Position numbers and translations under genes: made by a program. From assembly GCA_036398095.1 (NCBI GenBank), contig DASWHR010000025.1, positions 1 through 20,438 on the forward strand: a stretch of DNA of 20,438 bases, read 5' to 3'. The notes below the pieces were generated by a model that saw nothing but the letters and a program-made list of their open reading frames with translations, was not told where the DNA came from and searched no databases. This DNA comes from DASWHR01 sp036398095 (lineage in GTDB: Bacteria; Actinomycetota; AC-67). Below, one piece after another: positions 6,893 to 14,193 of the stretch. Each line of letters starts with the position of its first letter. Within the stretch, counting starts at the first letter, position 1.

Positions 6893-8565
6893 AGCGTCCT
6901 CGCCGGCCGGTAGGCGATCACGAATCCGTTCGGCATGGACGGGAAGCCGTCGCCGGCCGAGGTCAGGCCGACGCCGACGCTTGCGTAGACGGTATTGCGC
7001 GCGACGGTCGCGCCGCCCCACGACAGCGTCGGCGACGCACCGGTGTTCGCGCCCAGCCAGAGCGGACGGTGCAGCACGGGCGCGCCGGTGGCGGCGTCGT
7101 AGGCGTCGAGGAAGCCCTTCAAGTCGACCGTGTAGATGATGCCGTTCGCCGACGTGACCGGGTTTCCCCAGTGAACCGCGTCCGCGGTGGGTGAGGCCCA
7201 CCGGACGCCGCCGCCGTCGCGATCCAGCGCGGCCAAATAGCCGGCCAGCGTGTGCGGCACGTAGAGCGACGTCCCGTCGTAGGCGGCCGTGCCGACGATG
7301 CCTCCCACGAGCGAGGGAACGCCCATGATCTGCTTCCAGACCCCGTCCATCGTGACCGGGTCGAGCGCGTGATACACGCCGGATTTTTGGCCGGCCCCGA
7401 CCAGAAGCCGTCCGCTGCGCGTGCGGAACAGGTTCGGCGATGCGCCGAAGTCCAGGTCCAGGCGTCCGCACTCGAATCCCGCCACGAAGAACCCGACATA
7501 GTCATCTTCGTCGCACGAGTAGTTCTCGGAGATCTCGGGGAAGTACTCCTCGATTTCCCCCTTGTAGGAGCCGGCGAGCTGTCCGAAGCCGGGATTGGGC
7601 AAGCCTCCGACTATGCGGCGCAGGTCGAACTTGACGATCGCGTTGGTGTTGGCGTGCTCCTCTTCGTAGTTGAAGGGGTTGCCGGTGCCCACGAAGCCGA
7701 AGCCGGATGCGGGATCGATCGAGATCGTGGACCAGATCGCGCCGCCGGCGTCGCCTTCGCCCGCGTCCCAATCGTCGTCGGGGATCGCGAACGAGTGCGC
7801 GAGCACGCGACCGCCGGTCGCCCCCGGCGAGGCGTTGAAACACTCGGTCGTGAGCGACATCGTTTCGTCTCCGAGCGCGACGGGGACGGTGGTGGTGGTG
7901 CAGGCCGGCGAGGCGTCCAGCAGCACCGAGGATCCGCGGAAGTCGAAGCGCGTCTCCTCGTCGCCTTCGGCAGCCGTGCCCGAGACGCCGACCCAGACCA
8001 TGCCGTCGTAGACGACCGGGCTGGCAACCGCGTCGGAACCCGGCTGCGTGTCGACCGTGGTGCGCCACAAGAGGCGCCCGTCGGCCTGATCGAGCGCCAC
8101 GACGTAGGGCGAGCCGATACGCGACGCGAACCCGTACACGACGCCGTCCTCAGCCGCGAGCGTGCTGTAGATGCCGTGCGACAGAGGCGTCTTCCATGCC
8201 AGATCGCCGCCGTCGGCGTTGAGCGCGAAGATCCATCCGGGTGCGTTGCGGCCCGTGCTCGATCCGACGAACACGCAGCCGTCGGCGACGATCGGATAGC
8301 CGGTGATCTCGTTCCAGAATCCGCCGCTCGCCTCGTTGGCCGAGAACGTCCATGCCGGTTGCAGCGTCGCCGCCTGCGCGCGGCCGATCGTTTTCTCGGC
8401 CGCCTGATGCCGCGAGTGGCCGAGGTCGCCGCCCATCTGCCGCCACTCGCCGCCGGGATGCGAGTCGGCGACGCAGATCGTGCGCGCACCGGCCGGCAGG
8501 GACCCCAGCGAAGCCGCGGCGATCAAAGCCGCGACGGCCGCTCGGATCCCTCGCCAGGAGCGCAT
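6889..8565 (-). CDS. Secreted quinoprotein (PQQ-type) beta-propeller, PVADH-like
   Basis: A 558-aa protein with a signal peptide (GIRAAVAALIAAASLGSLPAGA). The start ATG at 8565 lies 2 bases after the stop of the preceding propeller gene, so the two are coupled; no clear ribosome binding site is seen. Propeller blades end in PQQ-repeat signatures such as ALNADGGDLAWKT, ALDQADGRLLWRT and ALDRDGGGVRW. An HPGGEW...GG...H.R.Q..E lead-in, GGAIWSTISIDP...GTGNPF and LDLDFGASP (D370 and D372) match the polyvinyl-alcohol-dehydrogenase-like branch of PQQ alcohol dehydrogenases. It differs from classical PVADH in having no CxxCH cytochrome domain. Electrons would therefore need another acceptor, plausibly the cupredoxins encoded immediately downstream. 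The substrate is unknown. The enzyme class is moderately sure; the propeller fold is confident. Confidence 0.85.
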   Translation of the reverse strand: MRSWRGIRAAVAALIAAASLGSLPAGARTICVADSHPGGEWRQMGGDLGHSRHQAAEKTIGRAQAATLQPAWTFSANEASGGFWNEITGYPIVADGCVFVGSSTGRNAPGWIFALNADGGDLAWKTPLSHGIYSTLAAEDGVVYGFASRIGSPYVVALDQADGRLLWRTTVDTQPGSDAVASPVVYDGMVWVGVSGTAAEGDEETRFDFRGSSVLLDASPACTTTTVPVALGDETMSLTTECFNASPGATGGRVLAHSFAIPDDDWDAGEGDAGGAIWSTISIDPASGFGFVGTGNPFNYEEEHANTNAIVKFDLRRIVGGLPNPGFGQLAGSYKGEIEEYFPEISENYSCDEDDYVGFFVAGFECGRLDLDFGASPNLFRTRSGRLLVGAGQKSGVYHALDPVTMDGVWKQIMGVPSLVGGIVGTAAYDGTSLYVPHTLAGYLAALDRDGGGVRWASPTADAVHWGNPVTSANGIIYTVDLKGFLDAYDAATGAPVLHRPLWLGANTGASPTLSWGGATVARNTVYASVGVGLTSAGDGFPSMPNGFVIAYRPARTL

Positions 8566-8567
8566 GG

Positions 8568-10109
8568 CTAGCGGTATGCCACCACGAACTGACCGGATGC
8601 CGCGTAGATCGTGTTGCGCGCGATCGACACGCCCTGCGAGGACAGATCGCCTGCGTAGGCACCGGTGTCGAGCGCAATGTTGCGACGCATCACGATCGCG
8701 CCGAGCGCGGTGTCCACCGCCGTGAGATCGCCGAAGTTGTTCATCGAGTAGGCAACGCCGTTGGCGACCGAGACGGGCTGGAATTGCGTCGGGCCGGGAC
8801 CGACCGGCGCGACCCAGCGGTAGCGGCCGTGCGCCTTGGTGAGCGCGACCATGTGGCCGGGCGGTGATCCGTTGGCAAAGACCATGCCGCCGTCGGCGCC
8901 GGAAACCGTATCCACGGCCGGCGAGGCCGCGTTGAACGCGACGCCGGGCGTGGCGACGATGGACGTCCATGCGCGCTGCATGTTGTCGGCGTAGACCGCA
9001 TGGAAGACGCCCGACTTCTGGAGGTCGCCGAGCAGCGTACGTCCGATCGAGTCGGTAAACAGCGACGGCGACGCGCCGAAGTCCAAGTCGAGCTGCGCGC
9101 AGGTCGGGCTCCACACGGCCGTCGTGGGAACCTCATCGCATGCGGGCTGGCGGTCCAGGCCCGGGTAGTACTGGTCGGTCTCGCCCTTGTAGGCGTCGAC
9201 GATCTGTCCGAACGTCGAGCGCGTCCGGTCCATGTCGATCTTCAGAAGCGCGTTCGCGTTGCGGGCTTCGACCTGCTTGCTGGCCGGGTTGCCGCCGCAC
9301 GCGTAGGCGTAGCCGGTGGCGGCGTCCACGGCGGCGGTGCACCAGATGGACGCGCCGCTGTAGCCGGCGTCCCACTCGTCATCGGTGATCGTCCAATCCT
9401 GAACGATCAGGCGAGCGTCGGGATCGGCGCTCAGCGCGGGCGTGTCGGCCAGGTCCAAGATCGCGTAGCCGCCGCGCGCGTTCGCCGACGCCTCGTCGGC
9501 CATGATCCCCTGGAAGAGCAAACCGTTCCACACGACCGGGGCGCTCACGACCGTATTCTCGAACGACTTGTTCGGGTCGGCGCCGGGACGCTTCGCGGGG
9601 TCCAGCACCTCGATCGACCATTTCACCGCGCCGTCGGCCTGGTTGAGCGCGACGACGCGCGGATGATGCCGTTCGCTGGTCGCGACGTAGACGGTGCCGT
9701 CCGCGACGGTCGGCGAACCGGTGATGACGCCGCCGACGAGCGAGCCGGCGGGATTGCCGGGCAGCGCGGTCTGCCAGACCGCGAGACCGTCGTCCGCGTT
9801 GACGGCGATGACCCATCCGGTACTGGTCGCGATGAAGACGCATCCGTCGGCAACGACGGGCGTGTTTTGGAGCGTGCCGGCGCCGGCGGTGTCGAAGACC
9901 CAGGCTTTGGCGACGTTGCCGACCGTGCCGGCGTTCAAGACGGTCTCGGCCGGCTGGTTGCGGTGGTTGGCGATGTTCCCGCCTGCGGTGGGCCACTCCC
10001 CGCCCGGATGGGCGGCGGGCGCGCAGGTATGGCCGGTCGGCGCGGCGTAGGCCGGCAGCACGGCCATCGACAGCGTTGCGAGTCCGATCAGCAGCTTCCG
10101 AGCCGTCAT
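8568..10109 (-). CDS. Secreted quinoprotein (PQQ-type) beta-propeller, PVADH-like; first gene of operon
   Basis: A 513-aa protein. ATG at 10109 has GAGGAGG about 8 bases upstream and a signal peptide (ARKLLIGLATLSMAVLPAYA). It is a paralogue of the next gene product: the same C....HPGGEW...GG...H.R.Q..E lead-in, the blade motifs AVNADDGLAVWQT and ALNQADGAVKWS, an EWDAGYSGASIW...GGNP block, and LDLDFGASP (D341 and D343). These are features of quinoprotein alcohol dehydrogenases related to PVADH. There is no haem motif. It opens a seven-gene minus-strand run of exported proteins. No PQQ biosynthesis gene is in the window, so the cofactor would be made elsewhere or imported. It could alternatively be a non-enzymatic propeller. 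Confidence 0.87.
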   Translation of the reverse strand: MTARKLLIGLATLSMAVLPAYAAPTGHTCAPAAHPGGEWPTAGGNIANHRNQPAETVLNAGTVGNVAKAWVFDTAGAGTLQNTPVVADGCVFIATSTGWVIAVNADDGLAVWQTALPGNPAGSLVGGVITGSPTVADGTVYVATSERHHPRVVALNQADGAVKWSIEVLDPAKRPGADPNKSFENTVVSAPVVWNGLLFQGIMADEASANARGGYAILDLADTPALSADPDARLIVQDWTITDDEWDAGYSGASIWCTAAVDAATGYAYACGGNPASKQVEARNANALLKIDMDRTRSTFGQIVDAYKGETDQYYPGLDRQPACDEVPTTAVWSPTCAQLDLDFGASPSLFTDSIGRTLLGDLQKSGVFHAVYADNMQRAWTSIVATPGVAFNAASPAVDTVSGADGGMVFANGSPPGHMVALTKAHGRYRWVAPVGPGPTQFQPVSVANGVAYSMNNFGDLTAVDTALGAIVMRRNIALDTGAYAGDLSSQGVSIARNTIYAASGQFVVAYR

Positions 10110-10298
10110 TCGAGCGCCTCCTCACCCCGAGCCGCCACAGAAACGGTCGGGAACTCCCCTGGACAGATGTGATTCCGACGTTGCGGTCGGATTTCGACGG
10201 ATAAGGGTGTCATTCCTGCCCAAGCGGCCTGGAATTCGTGGGTCGCGACCGCTGGTCGGTACGCTTGCCCCGACTTCGATGAGCTGGAGGACGCGATT
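10110..10298. promoter_or_regulatory. Divergent intergenic region with inverted repeats
   Basis: This 189-base gap lies between the minus-strand quinoprotein operon and the plus-strand dehydrogenase gene and must hold a promoter for each. It contains the inverted repeat CCGAC-N6-GTCGG (10175-10190) and the perfect palindrome GGTCGCGACC (10241-10250), either of which could bind a regulator. A weak ECF-like minus-strand candidate is GGAAT-N17-GTT. No convincing sigma-70 consensus was found on either strand. Confidence 0.35.
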
Positions 10299-11225
10299 AT
10301 GGGACTGCTGGACGGCAAGGTGGCGATCGTGACCGGGGCGGGCCGCGGGATCGGCCGGGGTGAGGCGCTGCTGCTCGCGTCGCATGGCACGCGGGTGATC
10401 GTCAACGACGTGGGGGGCGAGTGGGACGGCTCCGGCGCCGACGAGCGGCCGGCGCAACTGGTAGTGGACGAGATCGCCGCGGCCGGGGGCGAGGCGGCCG
10501 CGAACTACGACGACGTCGCCGACTTCGCCGCGGCCGGGCGGATGGTCGGGCAGGCGATCGACGCCTGGGGCCGTATCGACATCTTGGTCAACAACGCGGG
10601 GATCTTGCGCGACAAGATGATCTTCAACATGGACGAGTCCGATTGGGACGCGGTGATTCGCGTCCATCTGAAAGGACACTTCGCGCCGACGCGGCACGTG
10701 TGCGCACACTGGCGGAACCTGTCGAAGGAGTCCGGCGAGTCGGCGAACGGCCGGATCATCAACACCTCGTCGACGTCGGGGCTGCTCGGCAACGTCGGGC
10801 AGTCGAACTACGGCGCGGCGAAGGCCGGCATCGCCGCGTTCGCACAGATCGTGTCGATGGAGATGCGCAAGTACGGCGTGACGGTCAATGCGATCGCGCC
10901 GGCCGCTCGCACTCGCATGACCGAGGGGACGTTCGGAGAGATGAAGGCGACCGGCGACTTCGACATGTGGGATCCCGAAAACGTCGCGCCGATCGTAGCT
11001 TTCTTGGCGACCGACGCCGCGGCCGAGATCACCGGCCAGGTCTTCTACACCAGCGGCGGAATCGTGCAGCTCTACCAGGGATGGGGCGCGGTCGAGGAGA
11101 TCCGCAAAGACGCGCGGTGGACGGTGGAGGAGTTGGTGGATCGCGTGCCGGCCATGTTCGGGTCGCGGCCGCTGGGGTATGCGCCGCCGAAGTCCCTGCT
11201 GCGCCAGGACGTGGCGTCGAAGTAA
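10299..11225 (+). CDS. SDR-family NAD(P)-dependent oxidoreductase
   Basis: A 308-aa classical short-chain dehydrogenase/reductase. The cofactor motif TGAGRGIG is at residues 12-19, NNAG at 98-101, and the catalytic Ser/Tyr/Lys are around S158, Y171 and K175 (YGAAK). The length and the segment with KMIFNMDESDWDAVI resemble the hydroxyacyl-CoA-dehydrogenase-like SDRs, a group also fused in peroxisomal multifunctional enzyme 2. The C-terminus (about 250-308) extends beyond a standard SDR. ATG at 10299 has GGAGG about 9 bases upstream. The stop overlaps the next start (TAATG), so the next gene is probably co-translated. The exact substrate cannot be told from sequence; an acyl-CoA or steroid-like hydroxyl group is a guess. 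Confidence 0.93.
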   Translation: MGLLDGKVAIVTGAGRGIGRGEALLLASHGTRVIVNDVGGEWDGSGADERPAQLVVDEIAAAGGEAAANYDDVADFAAAGRMVGQAIDAWGRIDILVNNAGILRDKMIFNMDESDWDAVIRVHLKGHFAPTRHVCAHWRNLSKESGESANGRIINTSSTSGLLGNVGQSNYGAAKAGIAAFAQIVSMEMRKYGVTVNAIAPAARTRMTEGTFGEMKATGDFDMWDPENVAPIVAFLATDAAAEITGQVFYTSGGIVQLYQGWGAVEEIRKDARWTVEELVDRVPAMFGSRPLGYAPPKSLLRQDVASK

Positions 11226-11572
11226 TGGCCTACGACGAGGATCTCGCCGGTCGCATCCGCGAGGTGCTCGGGCGCGAGCGCGGCGTCGGCGAGATCAAGA
11301 TGTTCGGGGGCCTGTGTTTCACGGTGGACGGCCATATGGCGGCCGGAATCGTCGGAGACGAGTTGATGGCGCGCGTCGGGCCGGACGCGTGGGATGCCGC
11401 GCTGACGCGGACGCATGCGCGCGAGATGAACTTCACCGGCCGCTCGATGAAAGGCTTCGTGTTCGTCGAGGCCGCCGGGCTGCGCACGCAGAAGTCGCTG
11501 GCGTCATGGATCGAGCCGGCCGTCGCCTTCGTTCGAACGCTGCCGCCGAAGAAGCCGAAACCCCGGCGCTGA
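11225..11572 (+). CDS. TfoX N-terminal domain family protein
   Basis: A 115-aa cytoplasmic protein. The frame contains GVGEIKMFGGLCFTVDGHMAAGI near the N-terminus and MNFTGRSMKGFVFV in the middle, with a Lys/Pro/Arg-rich tail. This is the typical pattern of small stand-alone TfoX-N proteins, whose biochemical role is not established outside competence regulators such as Sxy. The ATG overlaps the SDR stop by one base (TAATG), indicating translational coupling. A longer in-frame extension upstream only shadows the SDR gene and is not used. Confidence 0.85.
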   Translation: MAYDEDLAGRIREVLGRERGVGEIKMFGGLCFTVDGHMAAGIVGDELMARVGPDAWDAALTRTHAREMNFTGRSMKGFVFVEAAGLRTQKSLASWIEPAVAFVRTLPPKKPKPRR

Positions 11573-11596
11573 GTGCGCCGCGTTGTTCGATGCCCG

Positions 11597-11779
11597 TCAG
11601 CGGCCGGCGGCGGCTTGCTGGTGGATCGCGTTCAGCGCGGCCAGGACACCGTCGCGGTAGGCGGCGGGATCGTCGTAGAGGAACCCGCGGGCCAAAAGCT
11701 GCTCGCGGATCGCATCGACGTCGTCAGCGGCCGGCGGCCGGGGGGCCGTGGCGGGCGAGTGAGCGAGACCTGTTTGCAC
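11597..11779 (-). CDS. Hypothetical 60-aa protein, probably leaderless
   Basis: GTG at 11779 begins a 60-codon frame. The first ~18 residues are Pro/Ala-rich; the rest (DDVDAIREQLLARGF, then DDPAAYRDGVLAALNAIHQQ) is predicted helical with sensible hydrophobic spacing. There is no ribosome binding site. A near-consensus promoter on the same strand (11819-11791) would place the transcript start only about 4-5 bases before the GTG, which fits a leaderless actinobacterial mRNA. It converges on the TfoX-N gene, stopping 24 bases from it. No family is recognised. Existence of the gene is likely but not certain. Confidence 0.55.
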   Translation of the reverse strand: MQTGLAHSPATAPRPPAADDVDAIREQLLARGFLYDDPAAYRDGVLAALNAIHQQAAAGR

Positions 11780-11790
11780 TATGGAAACGA

Positions 11791-11819
11791 TGTTAACCCT
11801 GTTCCGGGGTTTGTGTCAA
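11791..11819 (-). promoter_or_regulatory. Sigma-70-type promoter, minus strand
   Basis: Reading the minus strand, TTGACA (11819-11814) is followed after exactly 17 bases by TTAACA (11796-11791). The expected start point is about 11784, four to five bases before the GTG of the 60-aa gene. It is the best promoter match I noticed in the window. Confidence 0.7.
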
Positions 11820-11849
11820 GGCGTATTCTTGGCACGACTTCTTGGCACG
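11801..11849 (+). promoter_or_regulatory. Plus-strand promoter candidate with tandem 11-bp direct repeat
   Basis: A -10-like TATTCT (11824-11829) has a weak -35 (GTTCCG, 11801-11806) 17 bases upstream and lies 30 bases before the cupin-cyclase start. Overlapping and following the -10 is an exact direct repeat, TTCTTGGCACG, at 11826-11836 and 11839-11849 (period 13), well placed for an operator. The segment also overlaps the divergent minus-strand promoter. Confidence 0.45.
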
Positions 11850-11858
11850 GGGGGCGCG

Positions 11859-12722
11859 ATGGGGAAAGTGGAACGAAAGAATCTGGCGACACCCGACGAT
11901 GTCCTGCAATTCGACATGGGTTCCTCGACGATGGTGATCATCGGGGAGCAAACCGTCGGCCGGACCGTGCTCGAGCCGGGCTGGCGGTGGTCGACGCACA
12001 TGCGTCCGCACGCCGGGACGGAGTGGTGCCAGAGCCGCCATTGCGGCGTGATGCTCTCCGGCCGTCTTGGCGTGATGTTCGAAGACGGCACCGAGGCCGA
12101 ATTCGGTCCCGACGACGTCTATCTGATCCCGCCCGGCCACGACGGGTGGGTGATCGGCGACGAGCCGACCGTCGCGATCGAGTGGAGCGGCCTGCGCGGC
12201 TGGGTCGACGGGCTCGATGCGTTCAGCGAACGCGTCCTTGCCACCGTGCTGTTCACCGACATCGTCGATTCGACCGCGACGGCCGCACGGCTGGGTGATG
12301 CGCGCTGGCGAGAGCTGCTCGCGCACTACAACAGCGACGTGCGCGAACTGCTCGCACGCTTCCGCGGGCGCGAGATCAAGACGACCGGGGATGGGTTTCT
12401 CGCCACGTTCGACGGAGCGGCGCGGGCCGTGCGGTGCGCGGCGCGTCTGGTCGCGCAGGCGCGAGTCAGGGACATGCAGATTCGAGCGGCGGTGCACACC
12501 GGCGAGATCGAGTTCGTCGACGGCGACGCGCGCGGCGTCGCCGTGCACGAGGCCGCGCGGATCCTTTCGCTCGCGGGTGCGGGCGATGTGCTGGCCGGCG
12601 TCGTCACGCGAGATCTGGCCGCCGCGGCCGGCTTCGCGTTCGAGGATCGCGGGGAGCACGCGATGAAGGGCTTGGACGGACCGCGGCGGGTCTTTGCGTT
12701 GCTCGAGGCGGCCGGAGCGTGA
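11859..12722 (+). CDS. Cupin-class III adenylate cyclase fusion protein
   Basis: A 287-aa protein with two domains. Residues about 20-110 form a cupin-like beta-barrel with H47, H51, H61 and H94 and the segment FGPDDVYLIPPGHDGW, likely a small-molecule or metal-binding sensor. Residues about 124-287 are a class III nucleotide cyclase: FTDIVDST with metal ligand D134, KTTGDG with K174 and D178, D223 in the adenine-specifying position, and R234. The residue four before R234, normally Asn in the transition-state pair, is H230 (AVHEAAR). The K/D pair predicts ATP as substrate. ATG at 11859 is preceded by GGGGGG; the upstream ATG at 11781 would extend into the promoter region and lacks conservation-like features. 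The stop overlaps the methyltransferase start (GTGA). Confidence 0.87.
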   Translation: MGKVERKNLATPDDVLQFDMGSSTMVIIGEQTVGRTVLEPGWRWSTHMRPHAGTEWCQSRHCGVMLSGRLGVMFEDGTEAEFGPDDVYLIPPGHDGWVIGDEPTVAIEWSGLRGWVDGLDAFSERVLATVLFTDIVDSTATAARLGDARWRELLAHYNSDVRELLARFRGREIKTTGDGFLATFDGAARAVRCAARLVAQARVRDMQIRAAVHTGEIEFVDGDARGVAVHEAARILSLAGAGDVLAGVVTRDLAAAAGFAFEDRGEHAMKGLDGPRRVFALLEAAGA

Positions 12723-13570
12723 GCGACGGTGTTCCGAACGCGGGGCAAATGGCCGGCTGGGACGGGCCGGAAGGCGACAACTGGACCGAGCACGAGGATT
12801 TCTACAACAACGCGAACCGAGCCTTCACGCCGCTGCTGATGAGCGCCGCCGCCATCGCACCCGGCGATCGCGTGCTCGATGTCGGGTGCGGGTGCGGTCA
12901 GACGACGCGACTCGCCGCGCTCGCCGCCGCGCCCGGCGGAGAAGCCGTCGGGATGGATTTGTCGTCGCAAATGCTGGCTCGCGGACGGGAGCGCGCCGCC
13001 GAGGAAGGCATCGCGAACGTTCGCTTCGAGCAGGGCGACGCGCAGACGTATTCGTTTCCGGCCGGAGCGTTCGACGCGGCGATCAGCCGTTTCGGGGTGA
13101 TGTTCTTCGACGATCCCGACGCCGCGTTTGCCAATATCGGACGCGCCCTGCGGACGGGCGGGCGATTGGCGATGCTGGTCTGGCGCGATTTCGAGCGCAA
13201 CGAGTGGGTGAAGACGCTGCTCGAGGTCTTTGCCGCCGGACGGGACCTTCCGCCGCCGCCTCCGAACGCGCCGTCGCCGTTCGCGCTCGCCGATCCCGAG
13301 CGGACCACAAAGATCGTCGCCGCCGCCGGATTCGCCGACGTGTCGCTCAAGGAGATCGACGCCGGCATGTGGTTCGGACGAACCGTCGATGCCGCCTACG
13401 AGTCGATGATGAATCTTTCCGTCGTTCGCGGCCTGCTCACCGATGTCGACGATGCGGCTCGTGCAGCAGCGCTGACTCAAGCGCGAGAAGAGCTGAAGAA
13501 GCGCCAACGCGAAGACGGAGTCTGGTTCGCAGCATCCGCCTGGCTCATCCGCGCCACAGCGACCCGCTAA
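12719..13570 (+). CDS. SAM-dependent methyltransferase, class I
   Basis: A 283-aa protein of the UbiE/type-11 methyltransferase group. Motif I is VLDVGCGCGQT, followed by the acidic MDLSSQML strand (motif II region), a GDAQTYSFP segment, and FDAAISRFGVMFFDDP (motif IV region). A short AGWDGPEGDNW lead-in is typical of this subfamily. GTG at 12719 overlaps the stop of the cupin-cyclase gene as GTGA and is chosen for that coupling; an ATG ten codons later is the alternative. The substrate is unknown. The coupling suggests that the methyltransferase is made together with the cyclase sensor. Confidence 0.9.
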   Translation: MSDGVPNAGQMAGWDGPEGDNWTEHEDFYNNANRAFTPLLMSAAAIAPGDRVLDVGCGCGQTTRLAALAAAPGGEAVGMDLSSQMLARGRERAAEEGIANVRFEQGDAQTYSFPAGAFDAAISRFGVMFFDDPDAAFANIGRALRTGGRLAMLVWRDFERNEWVKTLLEVFAAGRDLPPPPPNAPSPFALADPERTTKIVAAAGFADVSLKEIDAGMWFGRTVDAAYESMMNLSVVRGLLTDVDDAARAAALTQAREELKKRQREDGVWFAASAWLIRATATR

Positions 13571-13596
13571 AGGCAGATCCGAATACACTGCCCCGC

Positions 13597-13686
13597 GGAG
13601 GCGAACGGGGGCTGGTGTCCCTCCCGGTCTTCAAAACCGGTGCGGCCCTTCACGGGGCCGGGTGGGTTCGATTCCTTCCGCCTCCG
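13597..13686 (+). tRNA. selC: tRNA-Sec (anticodon TCA)
   Basis: The anticodon arm CCGGT-CTTCAAA-ACCGG presents TCA, which reads UGA. The tRNA has the hallmarks of bacterial tRNA-Sec: an enlarged D arm (GGGGG...TCCCTC), a long variable arm (CGGCCC...GGGCCG with a short loop), a T loop TTCGATT and a long acceptor stem. GGAGGCG pairs with CGCCTCC; one or two further pairs extend outward (13595-13596 with 13686-13687), so the ends are uncertain by a base or two. The T stem has one apparent T-T mismatch. The 3' CCA is not encoded. It implies that the cell reads some UGA codons as selenocysteine, but no selA/B/D or selenoprotein gene is seen here. Confidence 0.9.
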
Positions 13687-13804
13687 CTGAGCAGCGGAAA
13701 CGCGTGGGCGCGGGCGTCGTGCGATCGTCACGGCGCCCCGATCGTGGCACCATTTGGCACCGGGTGACACCCAAGAGGACATGAACTCCGGCCCTGAGTT
13801 CTAG

Positions 13805-14062
13805 CGGCCAGCCGACCACGGGGCGTATCCGTCCCGCGCGTTCGGTACGCGGCGCTCGATCGACGAGCAGCATGTCACCCTGCACGACGCCGCCGCCGAT
13901 GGAACGACGCGTCTCGTGCAGGGGGTTCCCGCCGGGGTCTGCGGGACGTGTTCGGAGCGCAATCTTCGACCGGAGGTCGCCGAGAAGATCGAACGCCTCC
14001 TCTCAGCTCCGCCGGTGGGGCCAGAGGAAGTGCCCGTCTGGACCTTCGCCGCGAGCGCCTGA
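13805..14062 (+). pseudogene. YgiT/MqsA-type zinc-finger remnant, N-terminus lost
   Basis: A frame from the TAG at 13802 to the TGA at 14060-14062 reads HVTLHDAAADG, then VQGVPAGVCGTCSERNLRPE, then VAEKIERLL. This matches the C-terminal half of YgiT-type zinc-finger proteins (VPAxVCxxCGE..L.PEVA..IE.LL), antitoxin-like partners of DUF4258/MqsR-type toxins. The expected N-terminal CxxC pair is absent, and no start codon with a ribosome binding site exists after the TAG. The same frame does begin with an ATG at 13781 behind AAGAGGAC but is stopped after seven codons. No toxin gene is adjacent. It is best read as a decayed toxin-antitoxin relic next to the tRNA-Sec gene. Confidence 0.6.
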
Positions 14063-14177
14063 AACGACCTGCTCGGAGCACGGTTCCTTCCCGCGCGAAG
14101 GCGCTGAGATCACCCAAGGCGCGTCGAGAGGGATCCGCTGATTCGGCAGGTTCGCCTTTCTGGTCGGGGACCGCACT

Positions 14178-14193
14178 TCACTCAACTGGGTGA
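14178..14193. promoter_or_regulatory. Palindromic operator copy 1 (TCACTC-N4-GGGTGA)
   Basis: This is an inverted repeat with one mismatch in a 6-base arm, 83 bases before the cyclase/LuxR regulator gene. The same element, perfect, occurs at 17634-17649, and the similarity extends into the flanks (leading T; GTT shortly after). The rest of 14063-14275 shows no gene; a small CCTTC/GAAGG hairpin near 14087-14102 is the only other structure noticed. Confidence 0.5.

Noticed and set aside
7252..8571. 439-codon plus-strand frame, and a similar one at 9000-10172
   Set aside because: Both are antisense to the quinoprotein genes, whose signal peptides, repeats and tight gene junctions are clear.
10421..11224. 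Long upstream extension of the TfoX-N gene
   Set aside because: It only shadows the SDR gene in another frame; the ATG overlapping the SDR stop is the natural start.
13781..14062. Recoding of the stop codon inside the zinc-finger remnant as selenocysteine
   Set aside because: The in-frame stop at 13802 is TAG, not TGA, so the nearby tRNA-Sec could not read it.
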